Positions 17,236 through 26,375 are shown, counted from the stretch's first letter. The stretch is DNA of 44,130 bases from Pseudooceanicola sp. (GCA_002709085.1 PAPR01000058.1:1-44130), one strand, 5' to 3'. Notes: generated from the sequence alone by a model not told the origin. Program-made: numbers and translations.

Positions 17236-18819
17236 ATGATGCTGTCATCCTATCTAACTCGTTCCAGACACGGCGTCTTCTACTTCCGCTGGCCTATCCC
17301 TTCGTACAGAGCGAGAAGGCGGACGACCGTTCGCATCTCATTGCGGACACGTTGTCCAGATCGGGCTGGAGATTTGGCTCGCTATCTTGCATCTTGTGGG
17401 AGATTGTTACGGGATCACAAGGCTTTGACGCGACTAAGGCAAGACGAGATACGCGCACTCGTGCAACGGCACTTCCGGTCCTCACTGGACAGGTACCTTG
17501 AGCACATGAACGACGTTGGCTTTCCGGGTACATCCTTCGATGCGATGCGGCAGGAGTTGTCTGTGCATGAGAACGCCGTCGAGGGAGAGGACCTTCTTGC
17601 GGACGTCTATATGGAAAGGGACGCCTTTAGCGAGGCATCCGGTCTCGATAGAGTGCAGTGGACCGAAAATCTGCCTTCTCTGCGCCGGGAATGGCGGAAG
17701 GGTCGCCGCGACATGCTCAGGCGCGTTCTAGAGGTCGCTGAGGGCCTTGAGCATTACGCCTACGATGAGGCCCCGGTCTTCTCTCCTGTCGCTCCTGCAG
17801 CCGCTCTGTCAGCCTCATCGCCCTTGGGCGCGGCGGTGGATGATTTCATCGCTGAGCACTCGCGCCAATGGGCTGGCAAAACCGCCGGCCAGAATCGGGC
17901 TTACCTTACGATCCTTGTCGACTACTTCGGGTCGGACCGGCAACTTGCCACGATCACCAAGCAGGAGGCGAGCGAGGTCAAAAAGGTCTTACAGGCGCTA
18001 CCGGCCAGCCGGAACACCAAGCCCAAGTTGAAGGCCATGCCGTTGATGGAGGTCATCAAAATACCCGGTCACAAGAAGATATCGGCCAAGACGATCAACA
18101 GCCACATCCAGATGTTCAAGATGTTTTTCGATTGGGCGGAACGGCACGGGCACTCACCGCACACGCTCTTTGAGGGTATGAAGGTGAAGAAGGACAAGGC
18201 CAGCGAGAGCGAGCGCAAGCCCTTCACACCGGATCAAATGCGACTGATCTACAACGAGTTGACGGAGAACCCCTCAGGGTTGGTACGAAAAGACAGCCAC
18301 AAGTGGGGGATGCTGTTGGGCATGTTCACCGGGGCGCGTCTGAACGAGATTTGCCAACTCGACATTGCCGATGTGCAGCAGGACGGCGACATATGGTTCC
18401 TGAACATCACGGACGAAGGCGACGACACCAAGAGCGTGAAGTCCAAGGCAGGCAGGCGCAAAGTGCCGCTGCACCCTGAGTTAGTGCGTCTTGGCTTTCT
18501 CGACTTTGTGGAGAGCCGCCGGAACGGCTCACGCCTGTTCTCCGACTACAGCTACAGCGCCAACGGCGGTTACGGTCGCAATCTGGGCCGCTGGTGCAAC
18601 GAGAGTTTCTTGCCCAAGCTGGGCGTTAAGCAGCCGGGCCTTGTCTTCCATAGCCTACGGCACACGGTGGTGACGCGGCTGGGTCAAGCCAGCGTGCCAG
18701 AGCCGATCATCCAGTGCATCGTGGGCCACGCTCGGTCTGGCGTGACGCAGGAGGTGTATCTGCGGGAGGGTTACACGCTTGAACAACTCAGCGACGCCAT
18801 CGGACGGTTCAAGATTTGA
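17236..18819 (+). CDS. Tyrosine site-specific integrase of the island
   Basis: 527 residues. The N-terminus (YLTRSRHGVFYFRWPIP) matches the DUF6538-type start common in large proteobacterial integrases. A SAM-like core-binding domain runs from about 195 to 320. The catalytic set is complete: Arg368 in TGARLNE, Lys404, His472 and Arg475 in HSLRHT, His498 in VGH and nucleophile Tyr508 in VYLREGY. It lies 67 bp after the tRNA-Cys attachment core, reads away from the tRNA, and presumably integrates and excises the island. The start has no strong Shine-Dalgarno sequence; ATG 17236 is preceded by the gtgNgacaca repeats, so integrase binding there could autoregulate it. Confidence 0.93.
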   Translation: MMLSSYLTRSRHGVFYFRWPIPSYRARRRTTVRISLRTRCPDRAGDLARYLASCGRLLRDHKALTRLRQDEIRALVQRHFRSSLDRYLEHMNDVGFPGTSFDAMRQELSVHENAVEGEDLLADVYMERDAFSEASGLDRVQWTENLPSLRREWRKGRRDMLRRVLEVAEGLEHYAYDEAPVFSPVAPAAALSASSPLGAAVDDFIAEHSRQWAGKTAGQNRAYLTILVDYFGSDRQLATITKQEASEVKKVLQALPASRNTKPKLKAMPLMEVIKIPGHKKISAKTINSHIQMFKMFFDWAERHGHSPHTLFEGMKVKKDKASESERKPFTPDQMRLIYNELTENPSGLVRKDSHKWGMLLGMFTGARLNEICQLDIADVQQDGDIWFLNITDEGDDTKSVKSKAGRRKVPLHPELVRLGFLDFVESRRNGSRLFSDYSYSANGGYGRNLGRWCNESFLPKLGVKQPGLVFHSLRHTVVTRLGQASVPEPIIQCIVGHARSGVTQEVYLREGYTLEQLSDAIGRFKI

Positions 18820-19002
18820 ACTGGCCCGACGCTCCTTATCGTTACCGGTAGTGAGGGAGCGCCGGTAGGCGTGACCGGAGGTGGATAATTTAATGACCCC
18901 CAACAAAAAAAAGAAACGCCCCTTTTATCCCCAAGATGCTGATATTAAGTGACTTATTCTAACGCCTTATATTAGAGGGGGAGTGATGTGGATGTCTTCG
19001 GC
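18820..19002. other. Convergent intergenic region of the island
   Basis: AT-richer than its neighbours. It holds a weak inverted repeat (cgctcc 18830-18835 / ggagcg 18856-18861) after the integrase and an eight-base A-run near 18905-18912 that reads as a T-run for the leftward operon. Neither is a convincing terminator by itself. Confidence 0.4.
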
Positions 19003-20403
19003 CTAGCCTCGCATGTCCCAAAACGCCTGTAGTCTCGCTTCATATCCCACCGGGTTAAGCAATTGGTCTGGGTCTAGTTCGATTGGCCGGTCACTTTTTT
19101 CCACCACTTCGCCAAGGCCGATATCGACACCCACCTTGCCGCTGACACCGAACTCCGCTTCGAACGCCTCTCGCATGATACGGTCCAACTCGTCCTGTAA
19201 TCCGTGATGCACAATGAAACTGTCGTGCACCGGCAAGCAGGCATAGCGCATGGCCGCGAACCTCAGCATGACCTTTTCCGCCAAGTCGCTATCCTTCCGC
19301 TGCAAGCGCAGCCCAACACCTGAGCCGAAGTATTGGCTGAACTCTGGGTACTTGCTGACTATGTACCATTTGAAATCATACCAGCTTCGCCCGGTGATCT
19401 CCGGCGAGTAATCTTCAATCTCGCTTATCCGGTTCACGCTGTCTGCGTTCAGGAGTGCGTTGAAAGTTAGCTTGACCAGCTTTCGTTCGACCTTGTTGTC
19501 CTTCTTCATCAAGCACCGCTCATAGGGGTCATCGGGGATGGGTTGGCCATCTTGGGCATAGAGCATGGCCGCGTGCAGTCCCGAATAGTCCACTTCCACT
19601 GTGCGCTTGCCATTTATCAGGATGTGCGGCCTCAGTCGTCTCGGGCAACTTATCCACCATGCCCCATAGAACCTCCCGCCCTGTTCCCAGTCTTCGTTGT
19701 TGAAGACGCGGTGCACTGTCCGCGCGGCGAAGTCGAAGGACTGGGCCGCTTCATCATCTCGCGTCCCAGCTATATCTTTCAGGTCAGCCGCAAGTTGATC
19801 GTCTGTCCGCGCCAAGTCTGCCCAATGGCTTTCCAGCATTTCGTTGATGATCCGCAGCCGGTCGCGGCCCGCATTGGCGAAGGCGTCGTCGCCGTACTCA
19901 ACAAGGCGTTTGTAGTCATCCTTCAATCGAATGCCTTCCGCGTTCCTTTGCCTGCGCAGATCGACAACGGAAGCCCCGACACGATCAATCCCGCACAGTA
20001 AGGATGGGGTCGCCATGTACCGGGCAACACGGCTGCGTTTCTTCTCCGGGTCATCCCAATGCGGCGTGCTCAGCACGATCAACCCTTCGCATTGCAGCAC
20101 CTCCATCGCATCAATGAAAGTCCGGGCCGATATGAAGCTGGCACCGTACCGCGACTTGCTTTTCCGCTGTAGAGCGGTTGTGCCAGTCCCAATGCCAACC
20201 TCAAGCGTGGGGTCGCTCTGGTGCGCCCGGTACAGATCGAGCACGATAGCCTTGATTGCAGCCTCAAAGGGCGGCTGCGCATCGCATCTCCGCTTCCGCT
20301 TGCCGGTCTTGTTAGCGCTAAGGTGCGCGCACAGGCTGTGCAGATACGCCACCAGCGCCGGATTGTCTGTCGTCCACTGAGGGTCAAAAGGTCGGGCGTT
20401 CAC
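19003..20403 (-). CDS. Family A polymerase-like protein, R-M-associated
   Basis: About 466 residues from the GTG at 20403, eleven bases after the res stop; an in-frame TTG at 20487 inside res would add 28 residues. Numbering here is from that TTG. The C-terminal half has all three palm motifs of family A polymerases in order. Motif A is VEVDYSGLHAAML (Asp300; compare DASGLELR of T7 DNA polymerase). The motif B-like helix is ERKLVKLTFNALLNA (Arg335, Lys339). Motif C is LPVHDSFIV (His421, Asp422), followed by VGVDIGLGE like the C-terminal strand of Pol I. GGRFYGAWW precedes motif A. The N-terminal half lacks a 3'-5' exonuclease pattern but has a winged-helix-like segment (ISARTFIDAMEVLQCEGLIV, 119-138). 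The template and product are unknown. Confidence 0.8.
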   Translation of the reverse strand: MNARPFDPQWTTDNPALVAYLHSLCAHLSANKTGKRKRRCDAQPPFEAAIKAIVLDLYRAHQSDPTLEVGIGTGTTALQRKSKSRYGASFISARTFIDAMEVLQCEGLIVLSTPHWDDPEKKRSRVARYMATPSLLCGIDRVGASVVDLRRQRNAEGIRLKDDYKRLVEYGDDAFANAGRDRLRIINEMLESHWADLARTDDQLAADLKDIAGTRDDEAAQSFDFAARTVHRVFNNEDWEQGGRFYGAWWISCPRRLRPHILINGKRTVEVDYSGLHAAMLYAQDGQPIPDDPYERCLMKKDNKVERKLVKLTFNALLNADSVNRISEIEDYSPEITGRSWYDFKWYIVSKYPEFSQYFGSGVGLRLQRKDSDLAEKVMLRFAAMRYACLPVHDSFIVHHGLQDELDRIMREAFEAEFGVSGKVGVDIGLGEVVEKSDRPIELDPDQLLNPVGYEARLQAFWDMRG

Positions 20404-20413
20404 GGCTGCGTAT

Positions 20414-23005
20414 CTATTTGCTTTGACTTGGATATGGTTTTGCAAGCGTGCCTTGGAACAATGCGCGTGCGCTGCTGGCTGTACCAATGGCTGAGCGAAC
20501 TTCGGCGCACTGGATGTCTAAGAACCGAAAGCCGTCATCTGTCTCCGCCACAGCTTCAATTCGATCAAATCCTGAACCATGCCGCTCTGCGTAGTCCCGC
20601 AAGCCGCGTAGTTTGAGAATAGAGTCCGCTAGGTGGTGTCCGTGCGGGTCAACCAGATTGGCTGTAACCCCCCTCTCAGTGTCTTGTGTGAAGAAAACAA
20701 AGTCGGGCCGAAGGATATTGGCCTGACCATCTTCATAATAAACGATCCCCAAGGATTCCGGCTTGGCAGACGAGGGGTTGCGATACCACGCCAAAGCAGT
20801 CTCAGACGACATTTCCACTTCCAAGACCTTGGCTTCCCATGTGTTCAAAAGGTCCGGGTACTTACCGTCTGCATCGCACAGAAGGTGGCGATCAAAGCGA
20901 GGCAACGGAACTTCTGTCCCGTCTTCACGCAACTCGACCGTGGGCTGTAGGCGGTTCTTGGGCATTGCAAGAGTCACGTCCAGCGGGTCTGCGCTGAGTT
21001 CCCGCAACTCGCGGTAGACGTCCTGCCTTTCGTCTGTCAGCCCTTTGATAGCCACCTCATGCGCGGTCAGCCATTCATTGGCCAAGGCTTCGGCCTTGGT
21101 TTCAAGCGTGGCTTTGATCGTGTCCACCAGCCCAAGGGCTGCAACGTCGGTGTGCGCCTCAATCAAGGCTTCTTCATAGTCTTCCGCGTCGGCGTTCTGG
21201 TCAGCCAAGTGTTCGCTGTAGGTCTTCGCCAGATCAGGTGAAATCAGACGCGCCGCGCGCTTGTAGGCGTCTTCGATCACCGCGTAATCTGCGGCTTCCA
21301 CGAAGTCGTCAAAGGTCATCTTCTGGGTTTCAATGTCAGTTTTGACCGTCTTGCCTTCGACCGTGAGAACGTCCGTCCGGGCCTTGGCAATCTCGGTGGC
21401 AAGGGTGGTTCGCTGAGCGTCCAAGACACCGTGCAGATGCGTGTGAGCCTGCTTGCCTGCATTCGCCAACAAGCCATCCGCAGCAAGTTCATGCGCCAAA
21501 GCTGTAAGTCGCTTGATCGGTCTCGCTTGCTTCTTTGGCATTGCGGCAGACGGAAGGCTTGTCAGCTTATCCCACACCGCCTGCGGTACAGCTGGGTTCG
21601 GGGTCATTTCTTTCGGGCTGATCAGCACCCGCCGTCCCGGCAGCTTATCGCCCGCGTCACCGCCCGACATGAGGGCTTCGACAACGGCTTTCACTGTCTC
21701 CTGATTGAACTTGGGCAACAGGCAATCAACCGCGTTCAGCCGTTCATTGCCGGGGATGCGCCGCGCAAGTGGGGTCCGCACCATGCGGCCCAATAACTGT
21801 GTGATATGCGTCTGGTCAGAGGCCGCCCGGAAAGACACCATCACTTCGGCCCTTGGGCAGTCCCAGCCAGTGCTGATTGCGTCCTTGGCCAGCAAGACAC
21901 GCACCCAATCGGATTCCTGCACCCGCTCAGGCGCGATGTAGGGCACCGCGAAGCCGCCGTAGGTCTCGGTTTTATGTTCCCCGAACACGTTGTAAACGCT
22001 GTCGGGTGGCAGGTCTGGCCACGCCTCAAAGATCGTCTTCAGCCACAATCCAACATCGTCCTTGTTGGGCGTATTCGGCACCTGCACCACCATCAGCGGC
22101 GTGACCTTAGACGCCTCACCTTGCTCATCGGCATACGCGGCCCACGCCGCGCTGGCATCCCGCAGCCTTTCGGTTCCAAGGCGAAGCCAGACCGTGGTGA
22201 AATCGCCCACGTCTGTCGGCACGTCCAAGTTGATCGTGTCCTTGAGCAAGCCCGAGTCCTGCACTAGCTTGGAATCCACCACCACATTCGGCAGCGCGGT
22301 GCGGTCTTTCATCGACTTCACCGCATCGTTGAACCGCTGCACCGTGGCCGACACGCCCCAGACAATCGGGATACCGGGCACCGCGCCTTGTCCGTTGATC
22401 AGCCGCGTCACCATGGTCTGTGTGCCCTTCACCGCGTCCCGCATCCCCCGGTGCGCCTCATCCAGCACCAGATACAGCGTCAGGTCCGGGTCTTCGATGG
22501 TGTTGCGGATGGTGTCCCAGATCGTGTGTGACCGGCCATCTGGCATGATCGGTGTGCCGTCGATAGTCAGAACGCCTTGGTCAGATGGGTCAGCACCCCG
22601 CACCAGCATGGAGTTCTTGCCCAGCTTTTGGGTGTTCAGGAAATACACCTTGCCCGGTTCAAACACCTCCCGTGAGAACGTGTTTTCCACCGTCACAAGG
22701 TCAGATGTCGTCAGCTTGTCCGCTGCCTCTTGCAGCCGCCACCGAGATTGCTCGTTCAGGGACGGATCGTCGGAAAACCAGATCACCACCGCGCCGGGGT
22801 CAGGCTCGAACTCGTAATCGTCAGAGCCGAAGAACAACGCCTCGAACACCGCAGCGGCCATGACCGTTTTACCCGCCCCCGTGGTCGCGGTCAGGGAGAA
22901 GGCGTTTTTCTCACCGTCCTCGTGCCAGCGTTTGCGGGCCTTCTTGAGCCTGTCCAGAACTTGGGCCACGGCATGGTCTTGGTAATCCTTGAGGGTAAAC
23001 TTCAT
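20414..23005 (-). CDS. Type III restriction Res-like SF2 helicase with degenerate nuclease-like C-terminus
   Basis: 863 residues. The helicase has Walker A TTGAGKT (41-47), DEAH box 182-185, a motif III-like VWGVSATVQRF and motif VI QLLGRMVRTPLARR. These are the marks of type III Res and related restriction helicases, which translocate on DNA with Mod and cut. The C-terminal region has RPDFVFF, as in PD-(D/E)xK nucleases, but the following strand reads NLVDPHGHHLADSILKL instead of an ExK pair, so the nuclease chemistry may differ. It starts three bases after the mod stop codon and ends eleven bases before the polymerase-like start, so the three are probably co-translated. Confidence 0.88.
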   Translation of the reverse strand: MKFTLKDYQDHAVAQVLDRLKKARKRWHEDGEKNAFSLTATTGAGKTVMAAAVFEALFFGSDDYEFEPDPGAVVIWFSDDPSLNEQSRWRLQEAADKLTTSDLVTVENTFSREVFEPGKVYFLNTQKLGKNSMLVRGADPSDQGVLTIDGTPIMPDGRSHTIWDTIRNTIEDPDLTLYLVLDEAHRGMRDAVKGTQTMVTRLINGQGAVPGIPIVWGVSATVQRFNDAVKSMKDRTALPNVVVDSKLVQDSGLLKDTINLDVPTDVGDFTTVWLRLGTERLRDASAAWAAYADEQGEASKVTPLMVVQVPNTPNKDDVGLWLKTIFEAWPDLPPDSVYNVFGEHKTETYGGFAVPYIAPERVQESDWVRVLLAKDAISTGWDCPRAEVMVSFRAASDQTHITQLLGRMVRTPLARRIPGNERLNAVDCLLPKFNQETVKAVVEALMSGGDAGDKLPGRRVLISPKEMTPNPAVPQAVWDKLTSLPSAAMPKKQARPIKRLTALAHELAADGLLANAGKQAHTHLHGVLDAQRTTLATEIAKARTDVLTVEGKTVKTDIETQKMTFDDFVEAADYAVIEDAYKRAARLISPDLAKTYSEHLADQNADAEDYEEALIEAHTDVAALGLVDTIKATLETKAEALANEWLTAHEVAIKGLTDERQDVYRELRELSADPLDVTLAMPKNRLQPTVELREDGTEVPLPRFDRHLLCDADGKYPDLLNTWEAKVLEVEMSSETALAWYRNPSSAKPESLGIVYYEDGQANILRPDFVFFTQDTERGVTANLVDPHGHHLADSILKLRGLRDYAERHGSGFDRIEAVAETDDGFRFLDIQCAEVRSAIGTASSARALFQGTLAKPYPSQSK

Positions 23006-23008
23006 ATG

Positions 23009-25114
23009 TCAGCGCCCCATCGAGAAGCGGAAGTTGGTCAGGTAGGACTCGTACAGCCGCACAGCGTCTACCCCGTCAGGCAGGCCCTGTGCGACGGACT
23101 GGAACCGCCTGTCGTCGTCAGTGACGACATAGGCGATGCGGATACCATCCTTGGCCTCTATGGCCGCGATATAGGGCGCAGCGGCATCCAGATCAGTCAG
23201 CAGGCCATAGGTATCGGCCACGTCCCAGCCCGCGTCCGGCAAGGTGTCGATGCGCCGCCCTTCGCTGCCTGCCTTCATCCACAAAAGCGGGGCGATACGG
23301 GCAAAGGCGCGGTTGTGGTTGACCGACACCGGGGTTTCATAGGTCAGGGTGAAGAACTCGGCGTTTTCCGCGAAGCCATCGGCCATGGGGAACTCATCGG
23401 TGAACTTGTACTCGCCCTTGATCGGGTCGCCATCTGGCGTCTGGCCGGAAATCGCGGCCTTGATGCGCGGTTTGGTGATGTAGTCGCAAATGCCCCATTG
23501 CTCCCATTCAGGATCACCGGGGCGCAGCTTCTGCTGGCGCAGCGCCTTGTGTTCGTCAGCGGTAACTTCGTTGTTCGTGACCGAGATACACTGCCGTCTG
23601 CCACCATCCTGTTTGTTTAGGCGCATGACCGCGTGGGCTGTGGTGCCAGAGCCGGAAAAGAAGTCTAGGATCGTTGCACTATCGTGTGCTTCGACAAAGA
23701 AACGTATTGAGTCTTCGACGGCGTAAAGCGACTTAGGAAACGGGAACTTTCTTGAAGGAACAAAGGCGCTCACGAGTTTGGTTCCGTAGTCACCGGCTGA
23801 ATGGCTTTTCTCTCTCCATACCGTCGATGGTCGAGATAGCTTTCCCTCAACGGACACCACAACCTTACTGCCGTCCTCATTCAGACCAATCACTTGGAGT
23901 TCCCCCGCCTCCACCTTCTTGATGTTGGGCGCGGTCAAATATGAGATGATGAAGGGTTGTTTTTCATGTCCCGGAGTCGCACGAGCGAATCCATTGGCCG
24001 CAGCTTTCATCAAGCTAGGGCCAGTAAGGCCCCACTCCATTTCCAAGCCATCTTCGCGTATAGGAAAAACTGCGGTGCAGCCAGTCGGAGGCACCACTAG
24101 AGAAACATCGTCTTCCAATGCTAGCGGCTCACCTACCGCTTCTATTCGTCGACTATTTGAGTTAACGAAAACGGGGTAAAACTGCCTTGGCCGTGAACCT
24201 CTAACGGAGTCAAGGTCTTCCCTGCGCAAGTATCGCCACCTAACCCGCTTTCCAGCGTGTTCCTTCGACAGTTTGCCCGGAACTTCGGCTGAACCGAACA
24301 GCGCAACAAATAGGTATTCATCAACGCGAGAAAAAAGGTCAGGACGTGACGTGCCTTTCGGATTGATGACCGTTGTAATCATCTGGATGCGCGCTTCGGG
24401 GAATACTTGCTCGAGAAGCAAACCCAGTCGCAGGTATTCTTTTTCGTCAATCGAGACGATCAATGTCGAGTTTTCAGGGTTGAGCAGCTTTGCAGCTAGC
24501 TTTAGCCGTCGCTCCATAAACGCCAACCACTTCGAGTGACGATACATGTCGTCACCTTCCACATAGTCGTTGTTGTATTTCCAGTCTTTCGCCCCGGTGT
24601 TGTACGGCGGGTCGATATAGATCACGTCGATCTTGCCACGATGGGTGTAGGTCAGCGCCTCCAGCGCATGGAAGTTCTCGCCATTGATTACCGTGTGATA
24701 GGGTTTGTCGCCGCCGCGCTCGACTTTGCCGGTGCTGACCAGACCGGGATAGATGTAGTCGCGGAACTCGGCCACCACGATCAGGTCTTCAACCGCGACC
24801 GTCTGCGCCTCTGGCTCTGACGCCTGATACAACGTCAGTTCCGCCACCCGTTTGCCATCCTGCTTGTGGGTCCGGTTCACCTTCCACAGCCGCTGGTCGC
24901 CCTTGTCCGTGCTGCCACGGGGCGGCAACACCCGCACCTTGTCGCCCTTGCGAATGGGTCTGCCGGGCAGTTCCACACTTTCCGGTGCATGGCGTTCAAA
25001 GTTCAGCCCGAAGGCGCGGCGATTAGCCAGCGCCCGGAACTCCCGCTCCAACTCGTTGCCCAAGGTCGGATCCTTGCCCTTGGCCTGTACAATCAGGTCC
25101 GTCAGGCGCGACAT
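23009..25114 (-). CDS. Type III-like DNA adenine methyltransferase (Mod)
   Basis: 701 residues. The catalytic motif DPPYN (168-172) comes before the SAM-binding FFSGSGTT (485-492), the beta-class order of type III Mod enzymes. DPPY predicts N6-adenine methylation. The region between the motifs, about 300 residues, should carry the target recognition domain; it is markedly more AT-rich in the DNA (about 23.65-24.55 kb) than both flanks, suggesting a swapped recognition module. The N-terminal 150 residues include a KGDKVRVLPPRG segment not present in short Mod proteins. First gene of the leftward mod-res-polymerase operon; AGAGG precedes the ATG. Confidence 0.92.
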   Translation of the reverse strand: MSRLTDLIVQAKGKDPTLGNELEREFRALANRRAFGLNFERHAPESVELPGRPIRKGDKVRVLPPRGSTDKGDQRLWKVNRTHKQDGKRVAELTLYQASEPEAQTVAVEDLIVVAEFRDYIYPGLVSTGKVERGGDKPYHTVINGENFHALEALTYTHRGKIDVIYIDPPYNTGAKDWKYNNDYVEGDDMYRHSKWLAFMERRLKLAAKLLNPENSTLIVSIDEKEYLRLGLLLEQVFPEARIQMITTVINPKGTSRPDLFSRVDEYLFVALFGSAEVPGKLSKEHAGKRVRWRYLRREDLDSVRGSRPRQFYPVFVNSNSRRIEAVGEPLALEDDVSLVVPPTGCTAVFPIREDGLEMEWGLTGPSLMKAAANGFARATPGHEKQPFIISYLTAPNIKKVEAGELQVIGLNEDGSKVVVSVEGKLSRPSTVWREKSHSAGDYGTKLVSAFVPSRKFPFPKSLYAVEDSIRFFVEAHDSATILDFFSGSGTTAHAVMRLNKQDGGRRQCISVTNNEVTADEHKALRQQKLRPGDPEWEQWGICDYITKPRIKAAISGQTPDGDPIKGEYKFTDEFPMADGFAENAEFFTLTYETPVSVNHNRAFARIAPLLWMKAGSEGRRIDTLPDAGWDVADTYGLLTDLDAAAPYIAAIEAKDGIRIAYVVTDDDRRFQSVAQGLPDGVDAVRLYESYLTNFRFSMGR

Positions 25115-25454
25115 GCGCGGCCTCTGTGATCGGGTCGTTTCATGGTCTGCGAATGGCCTGCGGTCATGGTCTTGCTCTTGCGGCCCAAGTGGCCGGTTTG
25201 GAAATCACTTGATGTGGCGGGTTACTGTTCCCTTTGCGCTACACTGGCAGAATGCACCGTCACTGGCCAGCCCGATCTGCCTTCTATGGCTTTGGAAACC
25301 CGTCCGAAAACCGAAGATGCTAGACCGTTCCTGCCACGGCGGGCCGACGCGCCCAGAGAGGGCCAGAAACGCCCGCTGAGGGGCTTTGTCTTGCGTTGGC
25401 AGCAGTGGGCCAGCCGAAAGGCGGGAAAGGCCCTCACAGGCCGGGAAATCGCCG
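25115..25454. other. Gap between the XRE gene and mod
   Basis: No coding sequence with plausible composition or ribosome site on either strand. As leader of the mod operon it probably contains the mod promoter. I see no clear terminator after the XRE gene. Confidence 0.45.
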
Positions 25455-25709
25455 CTACACCTCGGCCCGCCCCTCGCCAATGGTCGTGACGATCTCTGAC
25501 ACCGCGCCCAAGCCCTCGCAGACCGCCATCCACTTGGCGAACTCGATCACGTCCAGCCTGCGTTCCTGCGTCTCGACCTTCGCCACGAAAGACTGTGGCT
25601 TGTCCAGCCGATCTGCCAAGTCTGCTTGGGTCAGCCCTGCATCAAGGCGCACCTGCCTGAGCCGCTGGCACAGGTAGACGTGTTCCGGGGTGCGAAGGGT
25701 CTTGGTCAA
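25455..25709 (-). CDS. XRE-family transcriptional regulator
   Basis: 84 residues with a complete helix-turn-helix of the Cro/C1 type: LCQRLRQVRLDAGLTQADLADRLDKPQSFVAKVETQERRLDVIEF. The only available start is TTG at 25709, with an AGG about ten bases upstream. It reads into the mod-res-polymerase operon and may be its controller, comparable to C proteins of restriction-modification systems. A 9-bp inverted repeat lies directly upstream of the start and could be its own operator. Confidence 0.85.
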   Translation of the reverse strand: MTKTLRTPEHVYLCQRLRQVRLDAGLTQADLADRLDKPQSFVAKVETQERRLDVIEFAKWMAVCEGLGAVSEIVTTIGEGRAEV

Positions 25710-25711
25710 GT

Positions 25712-25740
25712 GACTGCCTGTTGATCGGGTGCAGGCAGTC
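25712..25740. promoter_or_regulatory. Inverted repeat upstream of the XRE gene (possible operator)
   Basis: A perfect 9-bp inverted repeat, gactgcctg / caggcagtc, with an 11-base spacer, ending two bases before the TTG start. It overlaps the probable ribosome site, so either repressor binding or an mRNA hairpin could control synthesis of the regulator. Confidence 0.5.
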
Positions 25741-25832
25741 GGGTAATCCCATGTTAGGGTACCGCACTATCCGGGCCGTTGGGTCCGTGGATGGTCGCCG
25801 GTTCGGAGTGAGGGCTTATGTAGATCGTTGCA

Positions 25833-26219
25833 ATGCTCTGTGTTGGGATCGTGTTGGTCCGGTATTCCAACAAGCGTCGTGGCCAGCGGTTTGTCCGGGC
25901 GGTTCACTTTCTCGACCTGCTAGACAGTGGAGCGAATGAAGACGAAGCAAATGGCAAGGTCGCCCGGTTCTCCACCAAGCATTCGACACCTTACACGGAC
26001 GTTGCGGCAATCGAAAACGCGACAGAAAAAGCAAACCGCCTGACCGAGGGTGAACAACTGTCGTGGATACACGAGGCCCGAGAAAGAGGCTTTACAATCG
26101 ACAGCGGAGATAGCCGTTTTGACATGGCACATCTTGCGCGAACGCCGTCACTACCAAACCCGGTTCAAGAATTTTCGGAACATTTTTCCGAAGGCCCATC
26201 TATCTGGCTTGGAACCTGA
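25833..26219 (+). CDS. Hypothetical island protein
   Basis: 128 residues, unrecognised. The first 15 residues are hydrophobic and could be a short membrane anchor; the rest is hydrophilic with mixed helical composition (DVAAIENATEKANRLTEGEQLSWIHEARERGF) that looks like real coding sequence. There is no strong Shine-Dalgarno sequence. It lies between the XRE gene, from which it diverges, and the right island end. Confidence 0.5.
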   Translation: MLCVGIVLVRYSNKRRGQRFVRAVHFLDLLDSGANEDEANGKVARFSTKHSTPYTDVAAIENATEKANRLTEGEQLSWIHEARERGFTIDSGDSRFDMAHLARTPSLPNPVQEFSEHFSEGPSIWLGT

Positions 26220-26342
26220 CTTTCCCCCATACCCCCCACTCGGTTCGCACATACCATCAAAACATTAATGCCTCATCCGAGAAGGAAGAGACGTACATGC
26301 TGCGGCGTGCTAGGGGCGTTCACGTTGACAAGACACCCCGTG

Positions 26343-26375
26343 GTGCGACACAAGTGTGACACAAAGTGCGACACA
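26343..26375 (+). repeat. Triple gtgNgacaca repeats inside the right island end
   Basis: Three direct decamers (gtgcgacaca, gtgtgacaca, gtgcgacaca) with spacers of one and two bases. The last two with their spacer match the left-end pair at 22 of 23 bases (26354-26376 against 17208-17230). Probable arm-type integrase or excisionase sites. Confidence 0.6.
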
